Positions 1 through 5,615 of a stretch of 5,793 nucleotides of DNA are shown one piece after another. The position numbers were made by a program, and so were the translations under genes. The stretch is taken from contig JANXXA010000456.1 in assembly GCA_025350885.1 (NCBI GenBank), forward strand, positions 1-5,793, given 5' to 3'. The number at the start of each line of letters is the position of its first letter. Positions within the stretch are counted from its first letter, which is position 1. A model generated the notes under the pieces. The model saw only the letters and a program-made list of their open reading frames with translations, was not told the origin of the DNA and did not search any database. The stretch comes from Phenylobacterium sp. (GTDB lineage: Bacteria > Pseudomonadota > Alphaproteobacteria > Caulobacterales > Caulobacteraceae).

Positions 1-545
1 AGCGCCCGGAACGCCTCGCGGGTCTGTGGGCGGAACAGCGCGTCGCCTTCCCAGTTGGCGGGGAATTCCGCGTCACGGGCCTCGGGAATGACATTGAAGT
101 CACCGGTCAGCACCAGCGGTTCCTCCAGCGCCAGCAGGTCCCGCGCGTGGCGGCTCAGGCGGTCCATCCAGGCCAGCTTGTAGGGGTATTTCTCGGTCTC
201 CACCGGATTGCCGTTGGGCAGGTAGAGGCAGGCGACCCGCACCGGCGTCGGCCCGGAGATCACCGCCTCCAGATAGCGCGACTGCTCGTCGTCACCGGGA
301 TCGGGCAGGCCGCGGCGGATATCCTCCATCGGCGTCTTCGAAAGCAGGGCCACGCCGTTGTAGGATTTCTGGCCGTGGACGGCGACGTTGTAGCCCAGCC
401 GTTCGAAGGCTTCGGTCGGGAACTTTTCATCGACGCACTTGATCTCCTGCAGGCAGGCGACGTCCGGCTGGGCGGATTCGAACCAGCGCAGCACGGTCTC
501 CAGCCGGGCGTTGACCGAATTGACGTTCCAGGTGGCGATGCGCAT
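1..545 (-). CDS. xthA: Exodeoxyribonuclease III (partial, C-terminus beyond left edge)
   Basis: AP endonuclease/3'-5' exonuclease of the exonuclease III family, which incises DNA at abasic sites and cleans blocked 3' ends in base-excision repair. Reading leftward from the ATG at 545-543, 181 complete codons are visible. The start MRIATWNVNSVNAR is the canonical family N-terminus, with Asn7. LQEIK follows with the metal-ligand Glu34, then the SYNGVALLSK segment (61-70), YLPNGNP with Tyr108 (108-114), and TGDFNVIPEARD with Asp149 and Asn151 (147-158). The active-site residues expected in this part are therefore present. Family members are about 260-270 residues, so roughly 80-90 residues, including the late catalytic Asp and His, lie outside the window. 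A GGGA about 8 nt before the ATG can serve as a weak ribosome binding site. The gene follows the small secreted-protein gene by 54 nt on the same strand, so co-transcription is plausible. Truncation is by the window edge, not by mutation. Confidence 0.96.
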   Translation of the reverse strand, partial: MRIATWNVNSVNARLETVLRWFESAQPDVACLQEIKCVDEKFPTEAFERLGYNVAVHGQKSYNGVALLSKTPMEDIRRGLPDPGDDEQSRYLEAVISGPTPVRVACLYLPNGNPVETEKYPYKLAWMDRLSRHARDLLALEEPLVLTGDFNVIPEARDAEFPANWEGDALFRPQTREAFRA

Positions 546-599
546 CGGAAAAATCCCAGACCAGGCCGCCCGCTGCCGCTCTGGCCAGGACGAGCAGGG

Positions 600-989
600 C
601 TATTTCGCAGGTGCGGCCTTCCTTGTCAGCTTTAGAGGCAGCGTAGCACCCTGGCTCCAGCTGCCCTCCAGGGCCTTGCCGTCGGCCGACAGCTTGGCCT
701 TGAGCTCACCGCCGGCTTGCAGGAACAGGGCGCTGAACTCGCCCCCGTCGGTCTTCACGGCTGCGGCCGTCAGGGTCGCGCCCTGGTCGAGGCTGTCGAG
801 GACCGCGCCGGTTTCGCCGTCAGCCGAGGTCACGCGCAGAACCAGATGCAGGGTCTGTCCGCCAGCGAGGAGCGCGCCTTCCCAGTCACCGATATAGGCT
901 TGCGCGGTCTGGGCGGCGGCGGGGCCGGCGAGAACCAGAGCCGCGGCGAGCGCAGCGCCTGTCCGCCAGGCGTGAGCGACGAGGGTCAT
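600..989 (-). CDS. Small secreted beta-rich protein of unknown function
   Basis: A 129-residue protein with a clear Sec signal peptide: a short basic/polar start (to Arg9), a hydrophobic core at about 11-23, and an AAA-Q cleavage site near residue 26. The mature part is only about 103 residues. It begins YIGDWEGAL (32-40) and continues with alternating hydrophobic strands (LHLVLRV at 47-53), LDSLDQGA (64-71), LSADGKALEGSWSQG (100-114) and a closing LPLKLTR. From memory, this GxWEG / DSxDQGA / LxxDGxxxEGxWSQG pattern resembles the N-terminal extension of exported alpha/beta-hydrolases in Caulobacterales and sphingomonads; here it stands alone. I see no catalytic Ser-His-Asp set and no cysteine, so a binding or structural role in the periplasm is more likely than an enzyme, but function is unknown. 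The ATG at 989 is preferred over an in-frame TTG at 995 because a GGAAGGA motif sits 6 nt upstream of the ATG. The gene lies between erpA and xthA on the same strand. Confidence 0.85.
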   Translation of the reverse strand: MTLVAHAWRTGAALAAALVLAGPAAAQTAQAYIGDWEGALLAGGQTLHLVLRVTSADGETGAVLDSLDQGATLTAAAVKTDGGEFSALFLQAGGELKAKLSADGKALEGSWSQGATLPLKLTRKAAPAK

Positions 990-995
990 GGGCAA

Positions 996-1002
996 TCCTT
1001 CC
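996..1002 (-). promoter_or_regulatory. Ribosome binding site deciding the start of the small secreted protein
   Basis: Read on the minus strand this is GGAAGGA, a strong Shine-Dalgarno match, 6 nt before the ATG at 989-987. The alternative in-frame TTG (995-993) would directly abut the motif, so the ATG is the supported start. Confidence 0.75.
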
Positions 1003-1057
1003 GATAACTTTGAGCATTACAGCCCACCGCCCGCCATGCCGACAAGTTAAGCTTCTG

Positions 1058-1393
1058 TCAGACCGAGAAGCTGACGCCGCAGCCGCAGCTGGTCTTGGCG
1101 TTGGGGTTGCGGATGCGGAACTCGGCGCCGGCCAGTTCATCGACATAGTCGATCTCCGAGCCCTTGAGCATCACCAGGGACATTTCGTCGACCAGGGCCG
1201 CGGCGCCGTCGCACTCGATGCGCAGATCGTCGGGCTGGGCCGCGGCGACCAGGTCGAACTGGTACTGGAAGCCGGAGCAGCCGCCGCCTTCTACCGCCAC
1301 GCGCAGCATCACCGGATGGCCCTCGGCCTTGCCGATGGCGTGGATGCGTTGGGCGGCCGAGGCGCTGAGGGTGAGGTTTGAACTGGTCATCAT
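1058..1393 (-). CDS. erpA: A-type iron-sulfur cluster carrier (ErpA/IscA family)
   Basis: A 111-residue HesB/IscA-family protein that binds an Fe-S cluster through three cysteines and delivers it to cytosolic target enzymes. The ligands are visible: Cys39 in EGGGCSGFQY (35-44) and the C-terminal pair Cys103/Cys105 in TSCGCGVSFSV (101-111). The middle has the family's typical LVDEMSLVMLKGSEIDYVDEL run (67-87). Length and Cys spacing match ErpA (about 114 residues in E. coli) rather than a fused NfuA-type protein. An additional Cys61 is not a family ligand. Two adjacent ATGs (1393 and 1390) can start it, giving MMTSSN or MTSSN. No good Shine-Dalgarno precedes either, so the start could be off by one codon and the mRNA may be leaderless or short-leadered. 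It is divergent from dgt and heads a minus-strand run with the secreted protein and xthA. I prefer erpA to iscA because no isc or suf genes are adjacent, but the two are hard to separate on sequence alone. Confidence 0.93.
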   Translation of the reverse strand: MMTSSNLTLSASAAQRIHAIGKAEGHPVMLRVAVEGGGCSGFQYQFDLVAAAQPDDLRIECDGAAALVDEMSLVMLKGSEIDYVDELAGAEFRIRNPNAKTSCGCGVSFSV

Positions 1394-1462
1394 AGTTAGA
1401 AGAATGAAACGCCTGGACTATATGAGGGGCCGAGCGGCTTCGACCAAGGGGCCCACCTATAG
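1394..1462. promoter_or_regulatory. Divergent erpA / dgt intergenic promoter region
   Basis: This 69-bp spacer must hold the start signals for both outward-reading blocks unless they are read from further away. On the minus strand TATAGT (1422-1417) with a TTGGTC 19 nt upstream (1447-1442) is a weak sigma-70-like pair that would give an erpA leader of about 15-20 nt. On the plus strand the same AT island (ctatat, 1418-1423) and CCTATAG just before the dgt ATG are the only AT-rich patches. An AAGGGG at 1446-1451 is a distant Shine-Dalgarno candidate for dgt. No clean operator palindrome was found. The location is firm; the individual boxes are tentative. Confidence 0.4.
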
Positions 1463-2650
1463 ATGGATTTGATGGCTGCCACGACCCCGCCTAGAACTCC
1501 GTACGCCGAAGACCCGACAAAATCCCGGGGCCGCAAGGTCGCCGAGCCCGAGAGCGCGACCCGCACCCCCTTCGCCCGCGACCGCGACAGGATCATCCAC
1601 TGTTCGGCTTTCCGAAGGCTGAAGGAAAAGACCCAGGTCTTCGTGGCCCACGAAGGCGACCATTTCCGCACCCGGCTGACCCACAGCCTGGAGGTCGCCC
1701 AGATTGCTCGCTCGCTGGCCACGGCGTTGGGCCTGGACGCCGACCTGGCCGAGACCATCGCGCTGGCGCACGACCTCGGCCACCCGCCCTTCGGCCATGC
1801 CGGTGAGGATGAACTGCAGGTGCAGATGGCCGGCTTCGGCGGCTTCGACCACAATGTGCAGACCTTCCGGGTGGTCACCAAGCTGGAGCGCCGCTATCCG
1901 CGCTTCGAGGGGCTGAACCTGACCTGGGAGACCCTCGAAGGGGTGATCAAGCACAACGGCCCGGTGGTCGATAAGCTGGCCAAGCCCTCGTGGAGCGCGA
2001 TCGCCGAGTTCGACGCCGACTATGGGTTGCGGCTCGATACCTGGGCTTCGGCGGAGGCCCAGGTGGCGGCGCTGGCCGACGACATCGCCTACAACAATCA
2101 CGACGTGGACGATGGCGTGCAGGCCGGGCTGTTCGGACTGGACGAACTGCGCGCCGTGCCGCTGATCGGGCCGCACGTGGACTCAGCTTTGCGCGACTAT
2201 CCGGGCTGTGACGCGGGCATTCTGCGGCTCGAGGCCGTGCGCCGGATGATCGGGGCGATGGTCGATGACGTGCTGGCCGAGACCCGGCGACGGGCGGTCG
2301 CGACCGGCGTCAGGACACCGGAAGATGTGCGAATGCTGGACCACGCCCTGGTGGCGTTCTCGCGCGACATGGCCGAGGATCTGTCGGCGCTGCGCGGTTT
2401 CCTGATGGAGCGGATGTACCGCCACTGGCGGGTCAACCGCACCCGCAGCCAGGCGCGCCGCATGCTGGCCGAGATGTTTCTGCTGTTCCTGGCCGAGCCC
2501 GACGTGCTGCCGGCGGAATGGTACGCCCGCGCCGAAGGTCGCGACGAGGCGGGCCGGGCCAGGCTGGTCTGCGACTACATCGCTGGCATGACCGACCGCT
2601 TCGCCATCGAAGAACACCGCAAGCTGTTTCACCTGGACTCGCTCAACTAG
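1463..2650 (+). CDS. dgt: Deoxyguanosinetriphosphate triphosphohydrolase-like protein (HD-domain dNTPase)
   Basis: A 395-residue HD-superfamily dNTP triphosphohydrolase that removes tripolyphosphate from dNTPs and so helps set deoxynucleotide pools. The family signatures are intact. [11 protein letters not shown] (21-31) and [20 protein letters not shown] (34-53) are followed by TQVF and [19 protein letters not shown] (65-83), with metal ligand His74. The HD pair His103-Asp104 lies in [15 protein letters not shown] (101-115), and the fourth ligand is in [14 protein letters not shown] (205-218), probably Asp207. The C-terminal helical half carries [14 protein letters not shown] residues. Length is typical of the shorter dGTPase-like subgroup, whose members can be allosterically activated by dNTPs; true substrate preference cannot be read from sequence. 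The ATG at 1463 has only a distant AAGGGG upstream; an in-frame ATG at 1472 (residue 4) is an alternative, since the family similarity begins after residue 12. It opens the plus-strand block, 122 bp before the SPOR gene. Confidence 0.95.
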   Translation: MDLMAATTPPRTPYAEDPTKSRGRKVAEPESATRTPFARDRDRIIHCSAFRRLKEKTQVFVAHEGDHFRTRLTHSLEVAQIARSLATALGLDADLAETIALAHDLGHPPFGHAGEDELQVQMAGFGGFDHNVQTFRVVTKLERRYPRFEGLNLTWETLEGVIKHNGPVVDKLAKPSWSAIAEFDADYGLRLDTWASAEAQVAALADDIAYNNHDVDDGVQAGLFGLDELRAVPLIGPHVDSALRDYPGCDAGILRLEAVRRMIGAMVDDVLAETRRRAVATGVRTPEDVRMLDHALVAFSRDMAEDLSALRGFLMERMYRHWRVNRTRSQARRMLAEMFLLFLAEPDVLPAEWYARAEGRDEAGRARLVCDYIAGMTDRFAIEEHRKLFHLDSLN

Positions 2651-2772
2651 GCCGACCCAGATCGCCCACAGAAATCGACGGGCGAGGCGGGCCGTGCAGC
2701 CCAGGCAGGCGTAGACTGGCGCTTCGAGTGCGCGATTCGGTTCGCCGGCCGCGCCTGTGCGGGAGCCCTGAC
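2651..2772. other. 122-bp gap between dgt and the SPOR gene, no gene found
   Basis: I see no coding sequence, tRNA or recognisable gene remnant here. A short GGGC-cgtgca-GCCC hairpin without a T-run is the only structure noticed. The end of the gap carries the ribosome binding site of the next gene. In many alphaproteobacteria argS occupies this position; in three frames nothing here resembled the C-terminus of ArgS. Confidence 0.6.
2761..2765 (+). promoter_or_regulatory. Ribosome binding site fixing the SPOR-protein start
   Basis: GGGAG lies 7 nt before the ATG at 2773. The reading frame stays open upstream into dgt as far as 2518, but that upstream translation is Arg-rich out-of-frame dgt sequence. 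This motif plus the SDHERGAYTPP start supports 2773 as the true initiation codon. Confidence 0.65.
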
Positions 2773-3579
2773 ATGTCGGACCACGAGCGCGGCGCCTATA
2801 CGCCCCCCACCGATGCGCCGCTCAGTTTCGACGCCCGGCAGCCGGTGCGCGGGACGCGGCCGATCCCGTTCACCCTGATCATCTCGATCCTGGTCTTGCT
2901 GGGGCTGGCGGCGGCGATTTTCGTCTTCTATCGCTCCGGCGTGCGCCAAGCCGGCCAGCCGCCGCAGATGGTTGGCGCGCCGGTGACCGGCATGAAAGCC
3001 GTCGCGCCGCCGGAAGCCCAGCCTCAGGACCCCGCCGCGGGCCTGCAGATCTATCACAGCGAAGGCGGCGCGACCCCGGCGACCGCGCCGAAATTCACCC
3101 CGGCGCCCGAGCAGCCGAAGATCCGACCGGGACCACCGACGCCGACGATTGTGGTGACCCCGCCCGCGGCCGCGCCAGCTCCGACGCTGCGGCCCTCCAT
3201 TCCCTCGCAGCTGCCGGCCTCGCAGCCCGTCGCCAAGGCGCCCCCGCCGGCGCCCAAGGCTGTCCCGGTGAAGCCTCCCGCCGCTTCGGTGGCCAAGGCC
3301 GCCCCAGAGCCCGTCGCCAAGCCTTCCACCATGCCCACAGGCGCGGCCGGGGTGCAGATCGGCGCTTTTTCGTCCCAGGCGCTGGCCGACAAGGGCTGGA
3401 ATGACGCGGCCGCGGTTGCGCCCGGCGTCTCGGCCGGCAAGGGCAAGAGCGTCGAGAAGATCGACAAGGACGGCAAGACCCTGTTCCGCACCACGGTGAC
3501 CGGGTTCGCCAGCCGCACCGACGCCGCGGCGTTCTGCGACAGGCTGAAGGCCGCCGGGAAGGCCTGCTTCGTCAAGTGA
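2773..3579 (+). CDS. FtsN-like cell-division protein with C-terminal SPOR domain
   Basis: A 268-residue bitopic inner-membrane protein with the FtsN plan. It has a short cytoplasmic tail (1-31), one transmembrane helix (about 32-53, PFTLIISILVLLGLAAAIFV within it) followed by YRSGVR, a long Pro/Ala/Lys-rich periplasmic linker (about 58-188), and a SPOR domain (about 190-268). The SPOR domain starts VQIGAFSS (194-201) and contains LFRTTVTGFASRTDAAAFC. SPOR domains bind glycan strands stripped of stem peptides at division septa, and FtsN-type proteins promote septal peptidoglycan synthesis. Size and topology match the Caulobacter FtsN as I recall it, and so does the position next to nagZ-scpA-scpB. 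The essential periplasmic segment of FtsN is too poorly conserved to confirm by eye, hence no gene symbol. Two cysteines (255 and 265) lie in the periplasmic SPOR domain and could form a disulfide. The linker is low complexity (repeated PVAK, PPA and KAP units). nagZ starts 13 nt after the stop. Confidence 0.85.
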   Translation: MSDHERGAYTPPTDAPLSFDARQPVRGTRPIPFTLIISILVLLGLAAAIFVFYRSGVRQAGQPPQMVGAPVTGMKAVAPPEAQPQDPAAGLQIYHSEGGATPATAPKFTPAPEQPKIRPGPPTPTIVVTPPAAAPAPTLRPSIPSQLPASQPVAKAPPPAPKAVPVKPPAASVAKAAPEPVAKPSTMPTGAAGVQIGAFSSQALADKGWNDAAAVAPGVSAGKGKSVEKIDKDGKTLFRTTVTGFASRTDAAAFCDRLKAAGKACFVK

Positions 3580-3592
3580 GCCCGCGCTTCGC

Positions 3593-4618
3593 ATGAGTAT
3601 CGGGGCGGCCATCCTTGGCTGTTCGGGCCCTGAACTGACGGCTCACGAGCAGGCGTTCTTTCGCGCGGCGCAGCCCTGGGGGTTCATCCTCTTCGGCCGC
3701 AACGTGGCGAGCCCCGATCAGGTGCGAGCCCTGGTCAGCGCGCTGCGAGAGACGGTCGGTCGCGCCGATGCGCCGGTGCTGATCGACCAGGAGGGCGGGC
3801 GGGTGCAGCGGCTGGGTCCGCCGCACTGGGGCCGATTCCCGCCGGGCCGGGCCTATGGCGACCTGGCCGGCAACGACCCGCTGCTGCGGCGCGAGATCAC
3901 CCGGCTGGGCGCGCGGCTGATGGCCCATGATCTGGCGGCGCTGGGGGTCAACGTCGACTGCGTGCCGGTGTTGGACGTGCCCGACCCCGCCGGCCACCAG
4001 ATCATCGGCGACCGCGCCTATGGCCAGACTCCCGACGAGGTGGCCCTGCTGGGCCGCGCCGCCGCCGAGGGTCTGATCGCCGGCGGCGTGCTGCCGGTGG
4101 TCAAGCATATCCCCGGGCATGGACGCGCCCGGTCCGACAGCCACCATGATCTGCCGGTGGTGGACGCCAGCCTTGCCGATCTGGACGCGCGCGACTTCGC
4201 CCCGTTCCGGGTGCTGTCGGACATGCCCATGGCGATGACCGCGCACGTGATCTATTCGGCGATGGACCCCAAGCGACCGGCAACGACGTCTCGCAGCGTC
4301 ATGCGGCGCGTGGTGCGCGGCGCGATCGGCTTTGACGGGCTGGTGATGAGCGACGACCTTTCCATGAAGGCGCTGAGCGGCGACTTTGCCACGCGAGCCC
4401 GGGCCAGCCGGGCGGCCGGCTGCGACGTGGTCCTGCACTGCAACGGCGACATGGCCGAGATGGCGGCCGTGATCGAGGGCGCCGGAACGCTGGCGGGCCA
4501 CGCGGCGCGCAGGGCCAGGGCGGCGCTGGCCCGCCTGGCCAAGGCGCCGGAGCAGTTCGATGTCGCCGAGGGCCGGGCGCGCTTCGACGCGGCGTTCGAC
4601 GGGCGGTTCGCGGCATGA
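3593..4618 (+). CDS. nagZ: Beta-N-acetylhexosaminidase, GH3 family
   Basis: A 341-residue cytoplasmic glycoside hydrolase family 3 enzyme that removes N-acetylglucosamine from anhydro-muropeptides during cell-wall recycling. No signal peptide is visible, as expected. Diagnostic segments are GFILFGRNV (30-38), VLIDQEGGRVQRL (62-74, substrate-binding region), VNVDCVPVLDV (119-129), VVKHIPGHGRARSDSHHDLP (169-188) and VMSDDLSM (251-258). VVKHIPGHGRARSDSHHDLP holds the Lys-His pair and the Asp182-Ser-His184 acid/base dyad typical of NagZ. VMSDDLSM supplies the nucleophile, by family analogy Asp254. Length matches single-domain NagZ (about 330-345) and lacks the extra C-terminal domain of larger GH3 enzymes. 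The ATG at 3593 has only a weak purine run upstream and probably relies on translational coupling to the SPOR gene 13 nt before it. The two may cooperate: one binds septal glycan, the other recycles released fragments. Downstream lies the hairpin region that separates it from scpA. Confidence 0.96.
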   Translation: MSIGAAILGCSGPELTAHEQAFFRAAQPWGFILFGRNVASPDQVRALVSALRETVGRADAPVLIDQEGGRVQRLGPPHWGRFPPGRAYGDLAGNDPLLRREITRLGARLMAHDLAALGVNVDCVPVLDVPDPAGHQIIGDRAYGQTPDEVALLGRAAAEGLIAGGVLPVVKHIPGHGRARSDSHHDLPVVDASLADLDARDFAPFRVLSDMPMAMTAHVIYSAMDPKRPATTSRSVMRRVVRGAIGFDGLVMSDDLSMKALSGDFATRARASRAAGCDVVLHCNGDMAEMAAVIEGAGTLAGHAARRARAALARLAKAPEQFDVAEGRARFDAAFDGRFAA

Positions 4619-4632
4619 AGGCAGCGCCCACC

Positions 4633-4803
4633 AGATGCTCCCCCTCAGGGGGAGCTCCCGCCCCCGGGCTCGGCCAAAGGCCGACCCGAGGACAGGCTCC
4701 GCGGGTGAGGGGGTTAAAGCCCCCGGCGGTTGACGGAGTGGGCTGCAACCCCCTCCGTCCTTCCAGGACACCTCCCCCTGTTCGCGCGACGCGCTGGGGG
4801 AGG
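4633..4803 (+). repeat. Hairpin-array intergenic element between nagZ and scpA
   Basis: This element nearly fills the 190-bp gap and is made of consecutive GC-rich inverted repeats. (1) GCTCCCCC at 4637-4644 pairs with GGGGGAGC at 4648-4655, 3-nt loop. (2) A 10-bp stem with one bulged C joins 4665-4675 and 4679-4688, core CGGCC-AAA-GGCCG. (3) GGGGG at 4709-4713 pairs with CCCCC at 4720-4724. (4) GACGGAG at 4732-4738 pairs with CTCCGTC at 4753-4759, with an inner GGG/CCC. (5) CCTCCCCC at 4771-4778 pairs with GGGGGAGG at 4796-4803. The two end hairpins share the CTCCCCC/GGGGGAG arms, so the element is roughly symmetric and the arms could also pair across it. None is followed by a T-run, so these are not standard intrinsic terminators. 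I recall similar CTCCCCC-bounded repeats in many Caulobacterales intergenic regions; copy number in this genome cannot be seen here. Confidence 0.75.
4799..4803 (+). promoter_or_regulatory. scpA ribosome binding site inside a hairpin arm
   Basis: GGAGG lies 5 nt before the scpA ATG at 4809 and is a strong Shine-Dalgarno match. It is the 3' half of the GGGGGAGG arm (4796-4803), which is fully complementary to CCTCCCCC at 4771-4778. When that stem forms the site is base-paired, so scpA translation may depend on the stem opening. That consequence is inference. Confidence 0.7.
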
Positions 4804-4808
4804 ATCGC

Positions 4809-5615
4809 ATGAGCCAGACCTTTCAACCGAACCTGGATTTCGCCGCCGCGACCCAGGCGGCGCAGGATGGCGAGGCGCTGATCATCGACCTGGAGGGCTA
4901 TGAAGGCCCGCTGCATGTGCTGCTGGCCCTGGCGCGCGGCCAGAAGGTCGACTTGCTGCAGCTCAGCATCCTGAAGCTCGCCGACCAGTACCTAGCCTTC
5001 GTGCAGCAGGCGCGCCGCGCGCAGTTCTCGCTGGCCGCCGACTATCTGGTGATGGCCGCCTGGCTGGCCTATCTGAAGTCGCGCCTGCTGTTGCCCAAGC
5101 CGGAGCAGCCGCGCGCCGACGAGGCGCCGGCGCAGGAGATCGCCGCCCGGCTCGCCTACCGACTGGCCAAGCTCGACGCCATGCGCCAGGCCGCCGAGGC
5201 CCTGATGGCCCTGCCGCAGCTTGGCCGCGAGGTGTTCGCGCGCGGCGATCCGCAGTCCATGACCGTGATCCCGTCGGGCCGGATTGAGGGCGACCTCTAT
5301 GGCCTGATGAGCGCCTACATCGGCCAACGGACCAAGGAAGCCAGCCGCCGCTATTCGCCGGCCCCGCCCACCGCCTATCCGCTGGAGGAGGCGCGTGATC
5401 GCCTGCGCCGCCTGTTGCCGGAGCTCGGCCGCTGGACGCCGCTGGCGGGCGTGGCGCCGCTGGAGAGCGGTGGGTCCGGGCCCAGCCGCGCCTCCTATCT
5501 GGCCTCGACGCTGTCGGCCGGCCTGGAACTGGTCAGGGAAGGGGCGCTGGAGGCCCGCCAGCTCGAGGCCTTCGCCGACATCTATCTGCGGTCCAGGAAG
5601 GTCAATGCGGCGTGA
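4809..5615 (+). CDS. scpA: Segregation and condensation protein A (kleisin subunit of Smc-ScpAB)
   Basis: A 268-residue kleisin that bridges the two Smc heads and recruits ScpB in the cytoplasmic chromosome-condensation complex. The N-terminal Smc-binding region is characteristic: DLEGYEGPLHVLLALAR (27-43), then QKVDLLQLSILKLADQYL (45-62). The helix ADYLVMAAWLAYLKSRLLLP follows, the usual ScpA signature for the segment before the linker. An acidic/proline linker leads to helices around the ARLAYRLAKLDAMRQAAEAL stretch. The C-terminal winged-helix part (about 195-268) ends LEAFADIYLRSRKVNAA. Length is normal for the family (about 250-280). His36 stands where many homologs have Asp in the GPLD motif, a substitution I believe is common in alphaproteobacteria. 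The ATG at 4809 is supported by GGAGG 5 nt upstream. The stop overlaps the scpB start by 4 nt (GTGA), indicating translational coupling of the two partners. Confidence 0.95.
   Translation: MSQTFQPNLDFAAATQAAQDGEALIIDLEGYEGPLHVLLALARGQKVDLLQLSILKLADQYLAFVQQARRAQFSLAADYLVMAAWLAYLKSRLLLPKPEQPRADEAPAQEIAARLAYRLAKLDAMRQAAEALMALPQLGREVFARGDPQSMTVIPSGRIEGDLYGLMSAYIGQRTKEASRRYSPAPPTAYPLEEARDRLRRLLPELGRWTPLAGVAPLESGGSGPSRASYLASTLSAGLELVREGALEARQLEAFADIYLRSRKVNAA

Noticed and set aside
547..584. CCAGA/TCTGG stem followed by TTTTT on the minus strand before xthA, considered as an attenuator
   Set aside because: The stem is only 5 bp with a loop of about 19 nt; too weak to call.
147..635. 162-residue plus-strand open frame opposite xthA
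   Set aside because: The minus strand encodes a clear exonuclease III; the plus-strand product shows no family features.
1050..1072. Inverted repeat AGCTTCT/AGAAGCT at the end of erpA, considered as a terminator
   Set aside because: The stem is only 7 bp with a 9-nt loop, it spans the erpA stop codon, and it is not followed by a T-run on the minus strand.
1457..2176. 239-residue minus-strand open frame opposite dgt
   Set aside because: The HD-family motifs are on the plus strand; the antisense translation shows no domain and is a GC-driven shadow.
2518..2772. 85-codon upstream extension of the SPOR protein
   Set aside because: It overlaps the 3' end of dgt out of frame and is Arg-rich. The ATG at 2773 has its own ribosome binding site and gives the normal FtsN-like topology.
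2647..3612. 321-residue minus-strand open frame opposite the SPOR gene
   Set aside because: It is a Gly/Arg-rich antisense translation of the Pro/Ala linker, with no recognisable domain and no supported start.
4730..4736. TTGACGG in the hairpin element, considered as a -35 box for scpA
   Set aside because: No acceptable -10 follows within a normal spacing, and the bases are explained as the arm of hairpin 4.
3572..4810. 412-residue open frame on the minus strand opposite nagZ
   Set aside because: It is Arg/His/Gly-rich and of low quality, and it exactly shadows nagZ, which has full GH3 motifs. Long antisense open frames are expected at this GC content.
4615..4812. 65-residue plus-strand open frame across the nagZ-scpA gap
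   Set aside because: Its sequence is simply the translated hairpin element, rich in Pro/Arg, with no ribosome binding site; not a gene.
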